Source: Mycobacterium sp. ENV421
GTDB taxonomy: Bacteria > Actinomycetota > Actinomycetes > Mycobacteriales > Mycobacteriaceae
Assembly (NCBI RefSeq): GCF_002887815.1
Contig: NZ_PDHO01000006.1
Location: forward strand, 1-64,000
Reading direction: 5' to 3'
Length of the DNA stretch: 64,000 nt
Position 1 is the stretch's first letter; the number at the start of each line of letters is the position of its first letter. The position numbers and the translations under genes were made by a program. Positions 40,096 through 47,172 of this stretch are shown here, piece by piece. The notes below the pieces were generated by a model. It was not told the origin of the DNA. It worked only from the letters and a program-made list of their open reading frames with translations, and did no database searches.

Positions 40096-41342
40096 CCGCC
40101 ACCGAAACGGTCGACGTCGCGATCGTCGGCGCCGGCCCCGCCGGACTGACGGCGGCCGCCGACCTGGCCCGCAACAGCACGCTGAATGTCGTTGTTCTGG
40201 AACGTGAGTCGGAAGCCGGTGGGATCCCGCGGCACAGCGATCACCCGGGCTACGGAATGCGTGACCGCAAGACGTTCATCAGCGGGCCCGCCTACGCGCA
40301 ACGGCTCACCCGGGATGCCCGCGCCGCCGGCGCGGCGATACGCACCAGTGCGATGGTCACCGGTTGGGCCGACGATCAGACTCTCGAAATCACCTCACCG
40401 CAGGGGCGCTACCACCTCACCGCCCGGGCCATCGTCCTGGCCACCGGGGCACGTGAGCGACCACGCCCGGCCCGGTTGATTCCCGGCGATCGCGGGGCGG
40501 GCGTCTACACCACCGGCCTGTTGCAGAACGCGGTGCATCTCAAGCATCGCACCGTCGGCAGGCGTGCCGTCGTGGTCGGTGCCGAGCTGGTCAGCTACTC
40601 GGCGGTGCTCACCCTCAAACACGTCGGCTGCCAGACCGTCTTGATGACAACCGAATACCCGTCGCCGGAGTCCTACGGCGTGTTCAACCTCGCCGGCCGG
40701 TCACCGCTGCTGGGACTGCAGATCGCCACACGCACCCGAGTGGTGCGGATCATCGGCACGCCGACAGTCACCGGCGTCGAGGTCGAGAATCTCGACACCG
40801 GTGAACGCCGGATCGTCGACTGCGACACCGTCGTCCTGACCGGCGATTGGATCCCGGACCACGAACTCGCCCGCAGCACCGGCCTCGACATCGATCCCGG
40901 AACTCTCGGTCCGGTCGTGGACACGGCGCTGCGAACCAGCCGACCCGGGGTCTTCGCGATCGGCAACCTGCTGCACCCCGTCGACACCGCCGACATCGCC
41001 GCACTCGACGGCCGCCACGTCGCCGGCCAGGTCCGCGCCCACCTGGCGGGACACCGGCCTACGGATGCGGGGGTTCCGATCCACGCCGCGGCGCCGTTGC
41101 GCTGGGTGGCTCCCAATCTGGTGCGTCCCGGCGATCCGGCGCCCGCCCGGCACCGGCTGCTGTTGTGGACTGATCGGCTGGTCCGCATTCCCAAAGTCGT
41201 TGCCCGCCAGGATGGTGCCGTCATCGGCCGCACGACCCTGCCCTGGCCCGCATCGCCAGGGCGAGTGTTCCGGGTCCCGTCCAGAATCCTGGATGGTGTC
41301 GACGCGGGTGGCGGCCCCGTCGTCCTGTCGCTCGCCGACTGA
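40092..41342 (+). CDS. FAD/NAD(P)-dependent oxidoreductase (HcnB/GlpB-partner type)
   Basis: A 416-residue flavoprotein with two dinucleotide-binding folds: VDVAIVGAGPAGLTAAADL (7-25) and RRAVVVGAELVSYSAV (about 156-171), the latter lacking the full GxGxxG. The motif IVLATGARERPRPARLIPGDR is typical of alpha subunits of sarcosine oxidase-, proline dehydrogenase- and hydrogen cyanide synthase-like complexes, which pair with a DAO-type subunit. With the upstream GlpA-like protein it may form a heteromeric dehydrogenase passing electrons to the membrane or to NAD. It is the last gene of the operon; a palindromic element follows 18 bases later. Confidence 0.83.
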   Translation: MTATETVDVAIVGAGPAGLTAAADLARNSTLNVVVLERESEAGGIPRHSDHPGYGMRDRKTFISGPAYAQRLTRDARAAGAAIRTSAMVTGWADDQTLEITSPQGRYHLTARAIVLATGARERPRPARLIPGDRGAGVYTTGLLQNAVHLKHRTVGRRAVVVGAELVSYSAVLTLKHVGCQTVLMTTEYPSPESYGVFNLAGRSPLLGLQIATRTRVVRIIGTPTVTGVEVENLDTGERRIVDCDTVVLTGDWIPDHELARSTGLDIDPGTLGPVVDTALRTSRPGVFAIGNLLHPVDTADIAALDGRHVAGQVRAHLAGHRPTDAGVPIHAAAPLRWVAPNLVRPGDPAPARHRLLLWTDRLVRIPKVVARQDGAVIGRTTLPWPASPGRVFRVPSRILDGVDAGGGPVVLSLAD

Positions 41343-41360
41343 CGCGTGCTCGATTTCCCT

Positions 41361-41422
41361 CGCGAGCAGACAGAAACTCGTGGAATTCTCGCCCGATTCA
41401 TACGATTTTGTGTCTGCTCGGG
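41361..41422. repeat. Palindromic element, copy 2 (GCGAGCAGACASAAA arms)
   Basis: Left arm 41361-41377 (CGCGAGCAGACAGAAAC) and right arm 41406-41422 (TTTTGTGTCTGCTCGGG) are inverted repeats matching at 14 of 17 positions around a 28-base centre. Arms and overall length match the element at 34700-34761 (both 62 bases). It lies between the convergent ends of the oxidoreductase and cbiO genes, where a bidirectional terminator would be expected. No T-tract is present. Confidence 0.75.
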
Positions 41423-41428
41423 ACACGA

Positions 41429-42169
41429 TCAGCGCGCGGGAACCGCGAAACCCCAGGGCAATTCGAGCCGATGGGCGGCCAGCAATTCGGCGTTGGACAG
41501 CACCGCGGTGACGGTGTCGTCGGCGACCACCGCGCCGCCGTCGAGCACGATCGCCCGGTCGCACAGCTGCGCGGCATACGGCAGGTCGTGGGTGACGATC
41601 ACCATCGTCGCCGGCAGCGTAGCCAGCGTCTCGGCCAGTTCCCGCCGCGCGACCGGATCGAGGTTCGCCGAGGGCTCGTCGAGCACCAGTATCTCGGGCT
41701 CGCAGGCCAGGACAGTGGCCAGCGCGGCGCGGCGACGCTGCCCACCGGACAGATGCCCGGGACTGCGGTCGGCGTGCTCGGTCATCGACACGACCTCCAA
41801 CGCGGCGGCCACCCGGGCGCGCAGCGCATCCCCGGTGAGCCCGAAGTTGGCCGGGCCGAACGCGACGTCCTGCGCGACCGTGGGCATGAACAGCTGATCG
41901 TCGGGATCCTGGAACACCAACCCAACTCGGCGCCGGATGTCGCGAAGACTCTTGCGGGTCAACGTAATTCCACTGATCTCGACGGTGCCCGAGGTGGCGG
42001 TGAGGACGCCGTTGAGATGCAGCATGAGCGTGGTCTTACCCGCCCCGTTGGGGCCGAGGATGGCCACCCGCTCACCGGGCGCGATGCTGAGATCGACACC
42101 GTCGAGCGCCACCCGGCCGTCGGGATAACGGTAGTGCAGACCCTCGACGCGGACGGCCGGCGCGCTCAT
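41429..42169 (-). CDS. cbiO: Cobalt/nickel ECF transporter ATPase CbiO
   Basis: A 246-residue ABC ATPase that energises metal uptake. Walker A is GPNGAGKTT (39-47), the Q-loop Gln is in FQDPDDQLF (about 86-94, the diagnostic CbiO/ECF segment), the signature is LSGGQ (140-144) and Walker B is LVLDEP (161-166). The start ATG 42169 overlaps the cbiQ stop by 4 bases; the open frame continues upstream but only as an out-of-frame shadow of cbiQ. It is the last gene of the cbiM-PDGLE-cbiQ-cbiO operon. Confidence 0.93.
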   Translation of the reverse strand: MSAPAVRVEGLHYRYPDGRVALDGVDLSIAPGERVAILGPNGAGKTTLMLHLNGVLTATSGTVEISGITLTRKSLRDIRRRVGLVFQDPDDQLFMPTVAQDVAFGPANFGLTGDALRARVAAALEVVSMTEHADRSPGHLSGGQRRRAALATVLACEPEILVLDEPSANLDPVARRELAETLATLPATMVIVTHDLPYAAQLCDRAIVLDGGAVVADDTVTAVLSNAELLAAHRLELPWGFAVPAR

Positions 42170-42942
42170 CGCAGCACCCACGCCGAGGCCGCCACCGCGG
42201 CCGCGGCCACCGCCGGCGTGAGCGCGAACACCCACTGCGCCCCTGAGGCCCGCGGACCGGCCCCGACGATCGCCAACTCGGGCACCGTGCCGTCGAAGCC
42301 GCGTGACGTCATCGCCAGGTACACGCGCTCGCCCCGCTCGTACGACCGGAGGAACAACGCCCCAACGCCTTTCGCGATCGCGCCGATCTGATGGAGGGCG
42401 CGCGGAGAGTCGCCGCGGGAGATCCGTGCCATCCGCATCCGGCTGACCTCCGCCGACAGCAGGTCGATGTAGCGGATCATCAACACCAGCATCGAGGTCA
42501 CCAGCCCCGGCACCCCGAGCCGGCTCAGCGCCAACGGCAGCTCCCGCGCCGACGTGGTGGCGGCGACGGTGAGCGAGGCGGCCACGCCGAGCGTGCCTTT
42601 GACCACGATCCCCCACGCCGCCCACAACCCGGCGACCGACAGCTGCAGACCGCCGACCGTGACGCGTTCGCCGCCTTCGGCGAACGGCAGCAACACGGCC
42701 AGCACGATGAACGGCGCTTCGATCAGCATCCGCGGCAGGATCCACCGCAGCGGGATCGAAGCCACCCGCCACACCACCAGCACGATCACGGCGTAGAGGG
42801 CGAACGGCCAGATCATCTCCCGCGGGGTGGCCACCACCGCGAGGACGAACAACACGAGTCCGGCGATCTTGACTTCCGCGGGTGCGCGGTGCACCGCTGA
42901 TTCGCCGTCCCGGTAGAGCGGGTGGGAGTGCCCGGCTCCCAT
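42166..42942 (-). CDS. cbiQ: Energy-coupling factor transmembrane protein CbiQ
   Basis: A 258-residue membrane protein, the T component that couples CbiO to the substrate-binding CbiM. It begins with GAGHSHPLYRDGESAVHRAPAEVKIAGLVLFVLAVV, the family N-terminus, and has several helices between about 25 and 150. The cytosolic coupling segments carrying Ala-Arg-Gly-like motifs read MRMARISRGDSPR and ERGERVYLAMTSRGFDG. The start is one base from the end of the PDGLE gene, so it is part of the same transcript. Confidence 0.92.
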   Translation of the reverse strand: MGAGHSHPLYRDGESAVHRAPAEVKIAGLVLFVLAVVATPREMIWPFALYAVIVLVVWRVASIPLRWILPRMLIEAPFIVLAVLLPFAEGGERVTVGGLQLSVAGLWAAWGIVVKGTLGVAASLTVAATTSARELPLALSRLGVPGLVTSMLVLMIRYIDLLSAEVSRMRMARISRGDSPRALHQIGAIAKGVGALFLRSYERGERVYLAMTSRGFDGTVPELAIVGAGPRASGAQWVFALTPAVAAAAVAASAWVLR

Positions 42943-42943
42943 C

Positions 42944-43300
42944 TCAGTCCTTCGCGCGGCGGCTGCGGGCGATCAGCCAGAATCCGCCGAAGGCGATACC
43001 CAACACCACGAGGGCGCCGATGACGCCGGCGAGTCCGCTCGTCGCGGGATGGCCGAAGATCGTGTAGTCGGCCAGCGGCGAGGCCGACATGGTGTGTTCG
43101 GTCGCGTGCTGGGCGATGCAGCTGCCGGTCAGTTGTTCACCGTGGTCGGTGTGGACGACCTGACAGCCCTGCAATGTCGCCGAGTCCAGTCCGTCCGGGC
43201 TCGAGCTGGCGAAGTAGGACACCACACCGGCGATCAGCAGGATCGCCACCCCGAAGCCGACCCAGAACTGCCAGCGCCGGGCCACCGCCTGCGCGCTCAT
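42944..43300 (-). CDS. PDGLE-domain protein, CbiN-like component
   Basis: A 118-residue protein with two membrane helices (about 10-30 and 88-110) and an extracytoplasmic loop. The loop begins SSSPDGLDSATLQGC, the PDGLE motif found in CbiN-like and NikN-like accessory subunits of cobalt/nickel ECF importers. The loop holds two Cys residues, in LQGCQVV and TGSCIAQH, that could form a disulfide, plus several His residues that might help metal delivery. The start overlaps the cbiM stop by 4 bases. Confidence 0.85.
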   Translation of the reverse strand: MSAQAVARRWQFWVGFGVAILLIAGVVSYFASSSPDGLDSATLQGCQVVHTDHGEQLTGSCIAQHATEHTMSASPLADYTIFGHPATSGLAGVIGALVVLGIAFGGFWLIARSRRAKD

Positions 43301-44001
43301 GCGGCCACCACCTCGCGGTCGCGATCGCGGCGCAGCAGGTAGACGAGGTCCGGACGGGACCGGACGACAGCCATCACCGTCACCGCCGTGATCAGCCCTT
43401 CGCCGATACCGATCAGGACATGGGTACCGAGCATGTAGGTGGCGACTGTGCCCAGCGAGGTCGGCGCGGAACCGCCGATCGCGTATTCGGCCACGAATCC
43501 CATTGCTGCGCAGACTGTCCCGAACAACGCCGAGAGGAAGCCGACGACTCCGAGCGCCGGTACCGAGCCGGGGCGACGCCGTCGCACCAGTGCGTAGAGG
43601 ACCCGCGCGGCGGCGTAGCCCGCGGTGACGCCGATCAACGCCATATTGGTGATGTTCATCCCCAGTGCGGTCACGCCGCCGTCGGCGAACAGCAGGGATT
43701 GCACCACCAGCACGATCGTGATGCACAGCACGCCGGTGTACGGGCCGACCAGGATCGCGGCGAGCGCGCCACCGAGGAGATGCCCGCTCACGCCGGGCAG
43801 GATCGGGAAGTTGATCATCTGGACCGCGAAGATGAAGGCGGCGACCAGACCGGCCAGCGGGACGGTGCGTTCGTCGAGTTCGGTACGCGCCCGCCAGCCA
43901 CACACCGCCACCGCCGCGATCGCCAGCGCCCCGAACATCACCGAGGTCGGCGCGTTGACCAGGCCGTCGCTCATGTGCATGGCCGTGATCTGGACGCTCA
44001 A
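43297..44001 (-). CDS. cbiM: Cobalt/nickel ECF transporter substrate-binding protein CbiM
   Basis: The S component, about 234 residues with about 7 helices. The signature MHMSDGLVN and the downstream GVSGHLLGGALAAILVGPYTG with conserved His residues match CbiM/NikM. Two starts are plausible: TTG 44001, which has a GGAGA site, and ATG 43980, which would put Met-His at the very N-terminus. In characterised NikM/CbiM proteins the free N-terminal Met-His residues bind the metal. If TTG is used, the 7-residue leader would have to be removed. It matches neither NicT nor NiCoT. Cobalt versus nickel cannot be decided from sequence. Confidence 0.9.
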   Translation of the reverse strand: MSVQITAMHMSDGLVNAPTSVMFGALAIAAVAVCGWRARTELDERTVPLAGLVAAFIFAVQMINFPILPGVSGHLLGGALAAILVGPYTGVLCITIVLVVQSLLFADGGVTALGMNITNMALIGVTAGYAAARVLYALVRRRRPGSVPALGVVGFLSALFGTVCAAMGFVAEYAIGGSAPTSLGTVATYMLGTHVLIGIGEGLITAVTVMAVVRSRPDLVYLLRRDRDREVVAA

Positions 44002-44058
44002 CGTGTCTCCTCGCGGTCGGGTCGGTCCCCAACGGTCAACCATAATCGGCCGGCGAGA

Positions 44059-44080
44059 TATCTGTCTACCTGTACAGATA
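44059..44080. promoter_or_regulatory. Putative ArsR/SmtB operator upstream of cbiM
   Basis: A perfect 7-8-7 inverted repeat, TATCTGT-CTACCTGT-ACAGATA, sits in the 97-base gap between arsR and cbiM. It overlaps AT-rich sequence where the cbiM promoter must lie. Dyads of this size with AT-rich ends are typical of ArsR/SmtB metal sensors, and the adjacent gene encodes one. Confidence 0.7.
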
Positions 44081-44098
44081 ATGGAGTGAAGAGGTCAC

Positions 44099-44431
44099 TC
44101 ACTCGGAGTGGGCGGCGCCGATCCAGTGCAGCAGATCGTGCACGGTGTGATCCTCCAGCCGGTAGCTGACCTGACGCCCCACCCGCGTCGAGGTGACCCA
44201 GCCTTGCTGACGTAGCACCCGAAGTGCCTGCGAGACAGCGTTTTCCGACCGTCCCACAGCGGCGGCGAGATCACCGACGCAGATGCCGGGCGCGCGGTGC
44301 AACCCAAGAAGGATCTCCAGCCGGTGCGGGTCGGACAACAGATCGAAGCGTTGCGTCCAATTGTGGATGTCCACATCGGCCAGCGCGGACGAGGCAAGCT
44401 CGACCTTCGCCGTATCGCCGGGGGCATCCAT
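44099..44431 (-). CDS. ArsR/SmtB family metal sensor
   Basis: A 110-residue winged-helix repressor. The recognition helix region is CVGDLAAAVGRSENAVSQALRVLRQQGWV (about 52-80). The N-terminal Cys-Val-Cys box of cadmium/arsenic sensors is absent. The last helix has RLEDHTVHDLLHWIGAAH, whose Asp and His residues resemble the alpha-5 metal site of nickel/cobalt/zinc sensors such as NmtR. This fits control of the adjacent Co/Ni importer. It is upstream of cbiM on the same strand and probably binds the dyad between them. Confidence 0.87.
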   Translation of the reverse strand: MDAPGDTAKVELASSALADVDIHNWTQRFDLLSDPHRLEILLGLHRAPGICVGDLAAAVGRSENAVSQALRVLRQQGWVTSTRVGRQVSYRLEDHTVHDLLHWIGAAHSE

Positions 44432-44509
44432 GACTAGGAATCTAGCCCAGCAGGCGGGCTGGACCCGGGACGCTGGAACAATCCGGCCCCCGTACGCGAC
44501 TATTGATGC

Positions 44510-45229
44510 GTGGACTGCGATGTCGCCCGGGAGGCGTTGTCAGCCCGGATCGACGGCGAACGTGAACCCGTTCCCGCGGCCCGGGTGGACGAGCATCTCA
44601 CCACCTGCGACCAGTGCGGGGCGTGGTACGCCAGGGCCGTCGAGCAGACGCAGCTGCTGCGCCGGCTGGCCGGCCGGTCCCAGGTGGCGGCCGTCGCTGC
44701 GCCGAATGACCAGCTTTTGGCCGCACGTCGGCGGCTGCCATCGACCAACACCATGCTGCGCGCGGCGTTGGCCGTCATCGGGCTCATGCAGGTCGGGGTC
44801 GCAGGGGCTCAGGCCTTCGGCGTCAACGTCGGAACATCGGCCGCCACCCACCACGCGATGATGGGCGGCCACCTGCTCAACGAGTCGACGGCATGGTCGG
44901 CGGCACTGGGCGTGGTCATGATCGTCGCGGCGGCGCGACCTACCGCGGCCGCCGGCTTGGCCGGGGTGCTGTCGGTGTTCACCGCGGTCCTCACCGGCTA
45001 CGTCGTCTCCGACGCGGTCGCGGGCGCGGTGACGCTCGACCGCGTCCTATCGCACCTGCCCGTGCTGGCCGGGACCGTCCTGGCGCTGCTGGTGTGGCGC
45101 GACAGCCGGGCGTCCGAGCCGGAGCCCCGAGGTGATGCCGCGCCCATCACCGCCGATGTGGTGTTGCCCGACAGTGCCTCTCGCGGCCGTCGCCGCGGTC
45201 ACCTCTACCCCACCGACGGCGCTGCGTGA
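44510..45229 (+). CDS. Zinc-finger (ZAS, zf-HC2) membrane protein, Rv0093c-like putative anti-sigma factor
   Basis: A 239-residue protein starting at GTG 44510. The N-terminal 45 residues are a zf-HC2 domain with Cys3 and the H-x3-C-x2-C motif in EHLTTCDQCGAWY, the signature of zinc-associated anti-sigma factors. Several hydrophobic segments (about 85-205) follow, interrupted by a His-containing loop THHAMMGGHLLNEST, so the protein is membrane-embedded. In M. tuberculosis the similar Rv0093c lies next to a copper ATPase gene. Here it opens the copper island. It is divergent from arsR with a 78-base gap. Partner sigma factor not shown; SigC in the same island is a candidate. Confidence 0.8.
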   Translation: MDCDVAREALSARIDGEREPVPAARVDEHLTTCDQCGAWYARAVEQTQLLRRLAGRSQVAAVAAPNDQLLAARRRLPSTNTMLRAALAVIGLMQVGVAGAQAFGVNVGTSAATHHAMMGGHLLNESTAWSAALGVVMIVAAARPTAAAGLAGVLSVFTAVLTGYVVSDAVAGAVTLDRVLSHLPVLAGTVLALLVWRDSRASEPEPRGDAAPITADVVLPDSASRGRRRGHLYPTDGAA

Positions 45230-45437
45230 CCTGACAACGGGGAACTTTCCGCGGCGGCCCGCGACCAACTATCTGTGCGTTTCCTGATCGTCTGCTGTGA
45301 GGGCTCAGCCCCCTAGAGATGATTTAAGGCTCGCACGCAGCTGACGGAATCAGGGTCAGCCGGCCCGCAAGGGCACCGATATGCCCTCGATTACTACGCC
45401 CTGTAGTAGATCGGGTCCACCAACACGGGAGAGACGA
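45230..45437 (+). promoter_or_regulatory. Intergenic leader region ahead of the His-rich secreted protein
   Basis: A 208-base gap with no credible gene. It contains the TACTAC dyad annotated separately and a good Shine-Dalgarno sequence (GGGAGAG) at its 3' end, so a promoter for 45438 must lie here. The stretch around GATGATTTAAGGCTC (about 45318-45332) is the most AT-rich part. Confidence 0.5.
45392..45408. promoter_or_regulatory. TACTAC-N5-GTAGTA dyad, putative repressor site
   Basis: A perfect 6-5-6 inverted repeat about 30 bases upstream of the ATG at 45438. The TAC...GTA layout resembles sites of BlaI/CopY winged-helix repressors, whose core is TACA-NN-TGTA. A similar dyad, CTACGAC-N5-GTCGTAG, precedes the CopD-like gene in this island. 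Confidence 0.5.
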
Positions 45438-45734
45438 ATGAAGGTCACAAAAAACAGTCGGGCGCCGCGACTACTGGGCGCGTTCGTGGCCGCCGCAGCG
45501 GTCTCAGCCGGCGTCGCCCTGGCGGGAAATGCGGCCGCGCATCCCGGCCACGACCACGGCGGCTCAGATTCCGGCACCAGCGGCAGCACCGACAGCAGCG
45601 CGAAGAGCGGAGGCGCCAATACCCGCGGCGGGGCCGGTGCCGGCACTGCCACCGGCAACGGCGGCGGGTCCAGGGCGATGTGCACCGACACCGGCGTGCC
45701 TACCACGGCGGCCTGCAACGGCCGAGGCCGTTGA
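45438..45734 (+). CDS. Small secreted His-rich protein
   Basis: A 98-residue protein with a clear signal peptide: basic KVTKNSRAPR, hydrophobic LLGAFVAAAAVSAGVALAG, cleavage near NAAA. The mature N-terminus is HPGHDHGGSDSG, which could bind Cu(II) or another metal through its clustered His residues. The rest is Gly/Ser/Thr-rich linker ending with two Cys residues (AMCTDTG, AACNGRG) that may form a disulfide. No family is recognised. A DNA dyad and a good ribosome-binding site precede it. Its place in the copper island suggests a periplasmic metal-buffering role (inference). Confidence 0.65.
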   Translation: MKVTKNSRAPRLLGAFVAAAAVSAGVALAGNAAAHPGHDHGGSDSGTSGSTDSSAKSGGANTRGGAGAGTATGNGGGSRAMCTDTGVPTTAACNGRGR

Positions 45735-45767
45735 AAAACACCACCATTGACTGAAAGGCAGACCCAC

Positions 45768-46343
45768 ATGATCACGCAGCACGTCAATCCCCGGCGCCGC
45801 ATTCGCGCAGGCGCCGCACTGGGCGGGACCGCTCTGGCCGCGGTACTGATGGTCGCGACTCCCGGAGCGGGTATCGGGCACGCCCACGGCTACAGCACCC
45901 CGTCAGGCGACGCAGTCGGCCGGCCGGGCTTCGGAAGTGAAGACACTCCGGGCAATCCGGCACCGGGTGTGCGCGCCGTCCAAGCACTCGGCGACCGGGT
46001 GTTCAACCAGAGCACCGCATTCACCAAGGCCCTGGACGATTCCGCACTCGGAATCAACTACCACAACGCATTTGGCACGCCGAACTACGAGCACCCGACC
46101 CACGGATCGAACGGCACGGTGACGGGCCTGTTGAACGGCGGCCTGATCAAGACGACCTACGACTCCCTGCAAACCAGGGGTGCGGCGCTACCCGACGAGG
46201 CAGACCTCTCCGCAGCAGTGATCCGCCAACTCAGCGGCCACCAGGTCGCCACCGGTAATCATCGGCGCGCTTCGTCGACAGCTACGCAGGTATGCACCGC
46301 GACGACGGCGAAGACGGCGCTGCGGGCGCAGGGCTCCTGTTAG
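45768..46343 (+). CDS. Secreted hypothetical protein, possibly frameshifted at the C-terminus
   Basis: A 191-residue protein from ATG 45768. The signal region is MITQHVNPRRRIRAGAALGG, then ALAAVLMVATPGAG, with cleavage near GHAHG. The mature part contains scattered His residues (HAHGYS, YHNAFG, YEHPTHGS) and a helical middle. After about residue 168 the sequence turns to Ser/Thr/Ala-rich. The next frame over the same bases reads RFVDSYAGMHRDDGEDG, which looks more natural, so a small indel near 46265 may have altered the end. No family is recognised. It lies 33 bases downstream of the His-rich gene and is followed by a terminator. Confidence 0.65.
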   Translation: MITQHVNPRRRIRAGAALGGTALAAVLMVATPGAGIGHAHGYSTPSGDAVGRPGFGSEDTPGNPAPGVRAVQALGDRVFNQSTAFTKALDDSALGINYHNAFGTPNYEHPTHGSNGTVTGLLNGGLIKTTYDSLQTRGAALPDEADLSAAVIRQLSGHQVATGNHRRASSTATQVCTATTAKTALRAQGSC

Positions 46344-46357
46344 ACCGACACACCACG

Positions 46358-46387
46358 AACTGTGGCCCGATCCTTCGGGCCACAGTT
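46358..46387. terminator. Bidirectional hairpin terminator
   Basis: A perfect 12-bp stem, AACTGTGGCCCG / CGGGCCACAGTT, with a 6-base loop (ATCCTT) lies between the convergent genes ending at 46343 and 46398. The A/T-rich stem ends give short T-like tracts on both strands. Confidence 0.8.
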
Positions 46388-46397
46388 GGTCGTCGCC

Positions 46398-47069
46398 TCA
46401 GAGCATCACGCCGAACATGATCGCCATCCCGGCGGCCATCATCGACTGACACAGGATCCCGAGCGGCCGCGCCGTCGCAGCGGGCTCGCGGTCCATTCGC
46501 ACCGCCAGGTAGCGATACAGCCAGAACACCGCGGCCACCGCGAACCCAATCGTGTACACCCAGTTCAGCGTGTCGATGTAGGGCGGGTATCCGCCGCCGG
46601 AGCTGTCCGCCGTGCCCGCGGCCCCGGACATGTCCATGCCGGGCATGTTCATCCCCGCGTGACCGGCATGGCCCGACGACCCGCCGGACGTCGACGCCGT
46701 GTCCCCGGCGTAGGACGCCTGCCCGGGCAGCAGCCGGCCGTTCATCACGGCATACATCCACGCCATCGCCAGCATCATCAGTGCGTGATAAACACCCGCG
46801 ACCCGATGGCCGGCGCAGGTCGGGCTCGCTGTGACAGCGACGAACCACAGGGTCGCGAGCAGGAAGAACACCATCGGCGCGACGGTCGGCAGTGCCGCGC
46901 CCCACGGCCAGGCCATCACCGCCATCGCCACCGCCATCACGACGTGCAGCAGTTGGCTGACGACACCTGCCGGGCGCCGGTCACCGACGACGAGGGTCGA
47001 GAGGCATTCCGCGGCGGCGAGCATGAACAGCAGCGTGACGACCCAGCGCAGCGTCAGGTCAGCGATCAC
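46398..47069 (-). CDS. DUF5134 membrane protein with Met/His-rich loop
   Basis: A 223-residue protein with about six membrane helices. Between helices four and five (about 120-165) is a loop with [17 protein letters not shown], a Met/His pattern typical of copper-handling proteins (as in CopC/PcoA-like sites). DUF5134 is an actinobacterial family of unknown function. The gene faces away from the CopD-like gene; the 103-base gap holds both promoters. The context and loop suggest a role in copper transport or sensing at the membrane (inference). Confidence 0.8.
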   Translation of the reverse strand: MIADLTLRWVVTLLFMLAAAECLSTLVVGDRRPAGVVSQLLHVVMAVAMAVMAWPWGAALPTVAPMVFFLLATLWFVAVTASPTCAGHRVAGVYHALMMLAMAWMYAVMNGRLLPGQASYAGDTASTSGGSSGHAGHAGMNMPGMDMSGAAGTADSSGGGYPPYIDTLNWVYTIGFAVAAVFWLYRYLAVRMDREPAATARPLGILCQSMMAAGMAIMFGVML

Positions 47070-47146
47070 CGGTCACTCCTTCTCCGCTCGGCACGTCAGC
47101 AATGGTCGATTCATCGCACCAGAAAGTTCCCACCACGGCGACTCGA

Positions 47147-47165
47147 CTACGACGACGAGTCGTAG
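47147..47165. promoter_or_regulatory. CTACGAC-N5-GTCGTAG dyad, putative operator of the CopD-like gene
   Basis: A perfect 7-5-7 inverted repeat ends 7 bases before the ATG of the CopD-like gene, so a bound protein would block transcription or a near-leaderless start. It resembles the dyad at 45392-45408 in spacing and TAC/GTA ends. Confidence 0.55.
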
Positions 47166-47172
47166 ACTCGCG

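Noticed and set aside
42170..42772. Upstream extension of the cbiO frame
   Set aside because: Out-of-frame translation of cbiQ; the true cbiO start is the ATG at 42169 with ATGA overlap.
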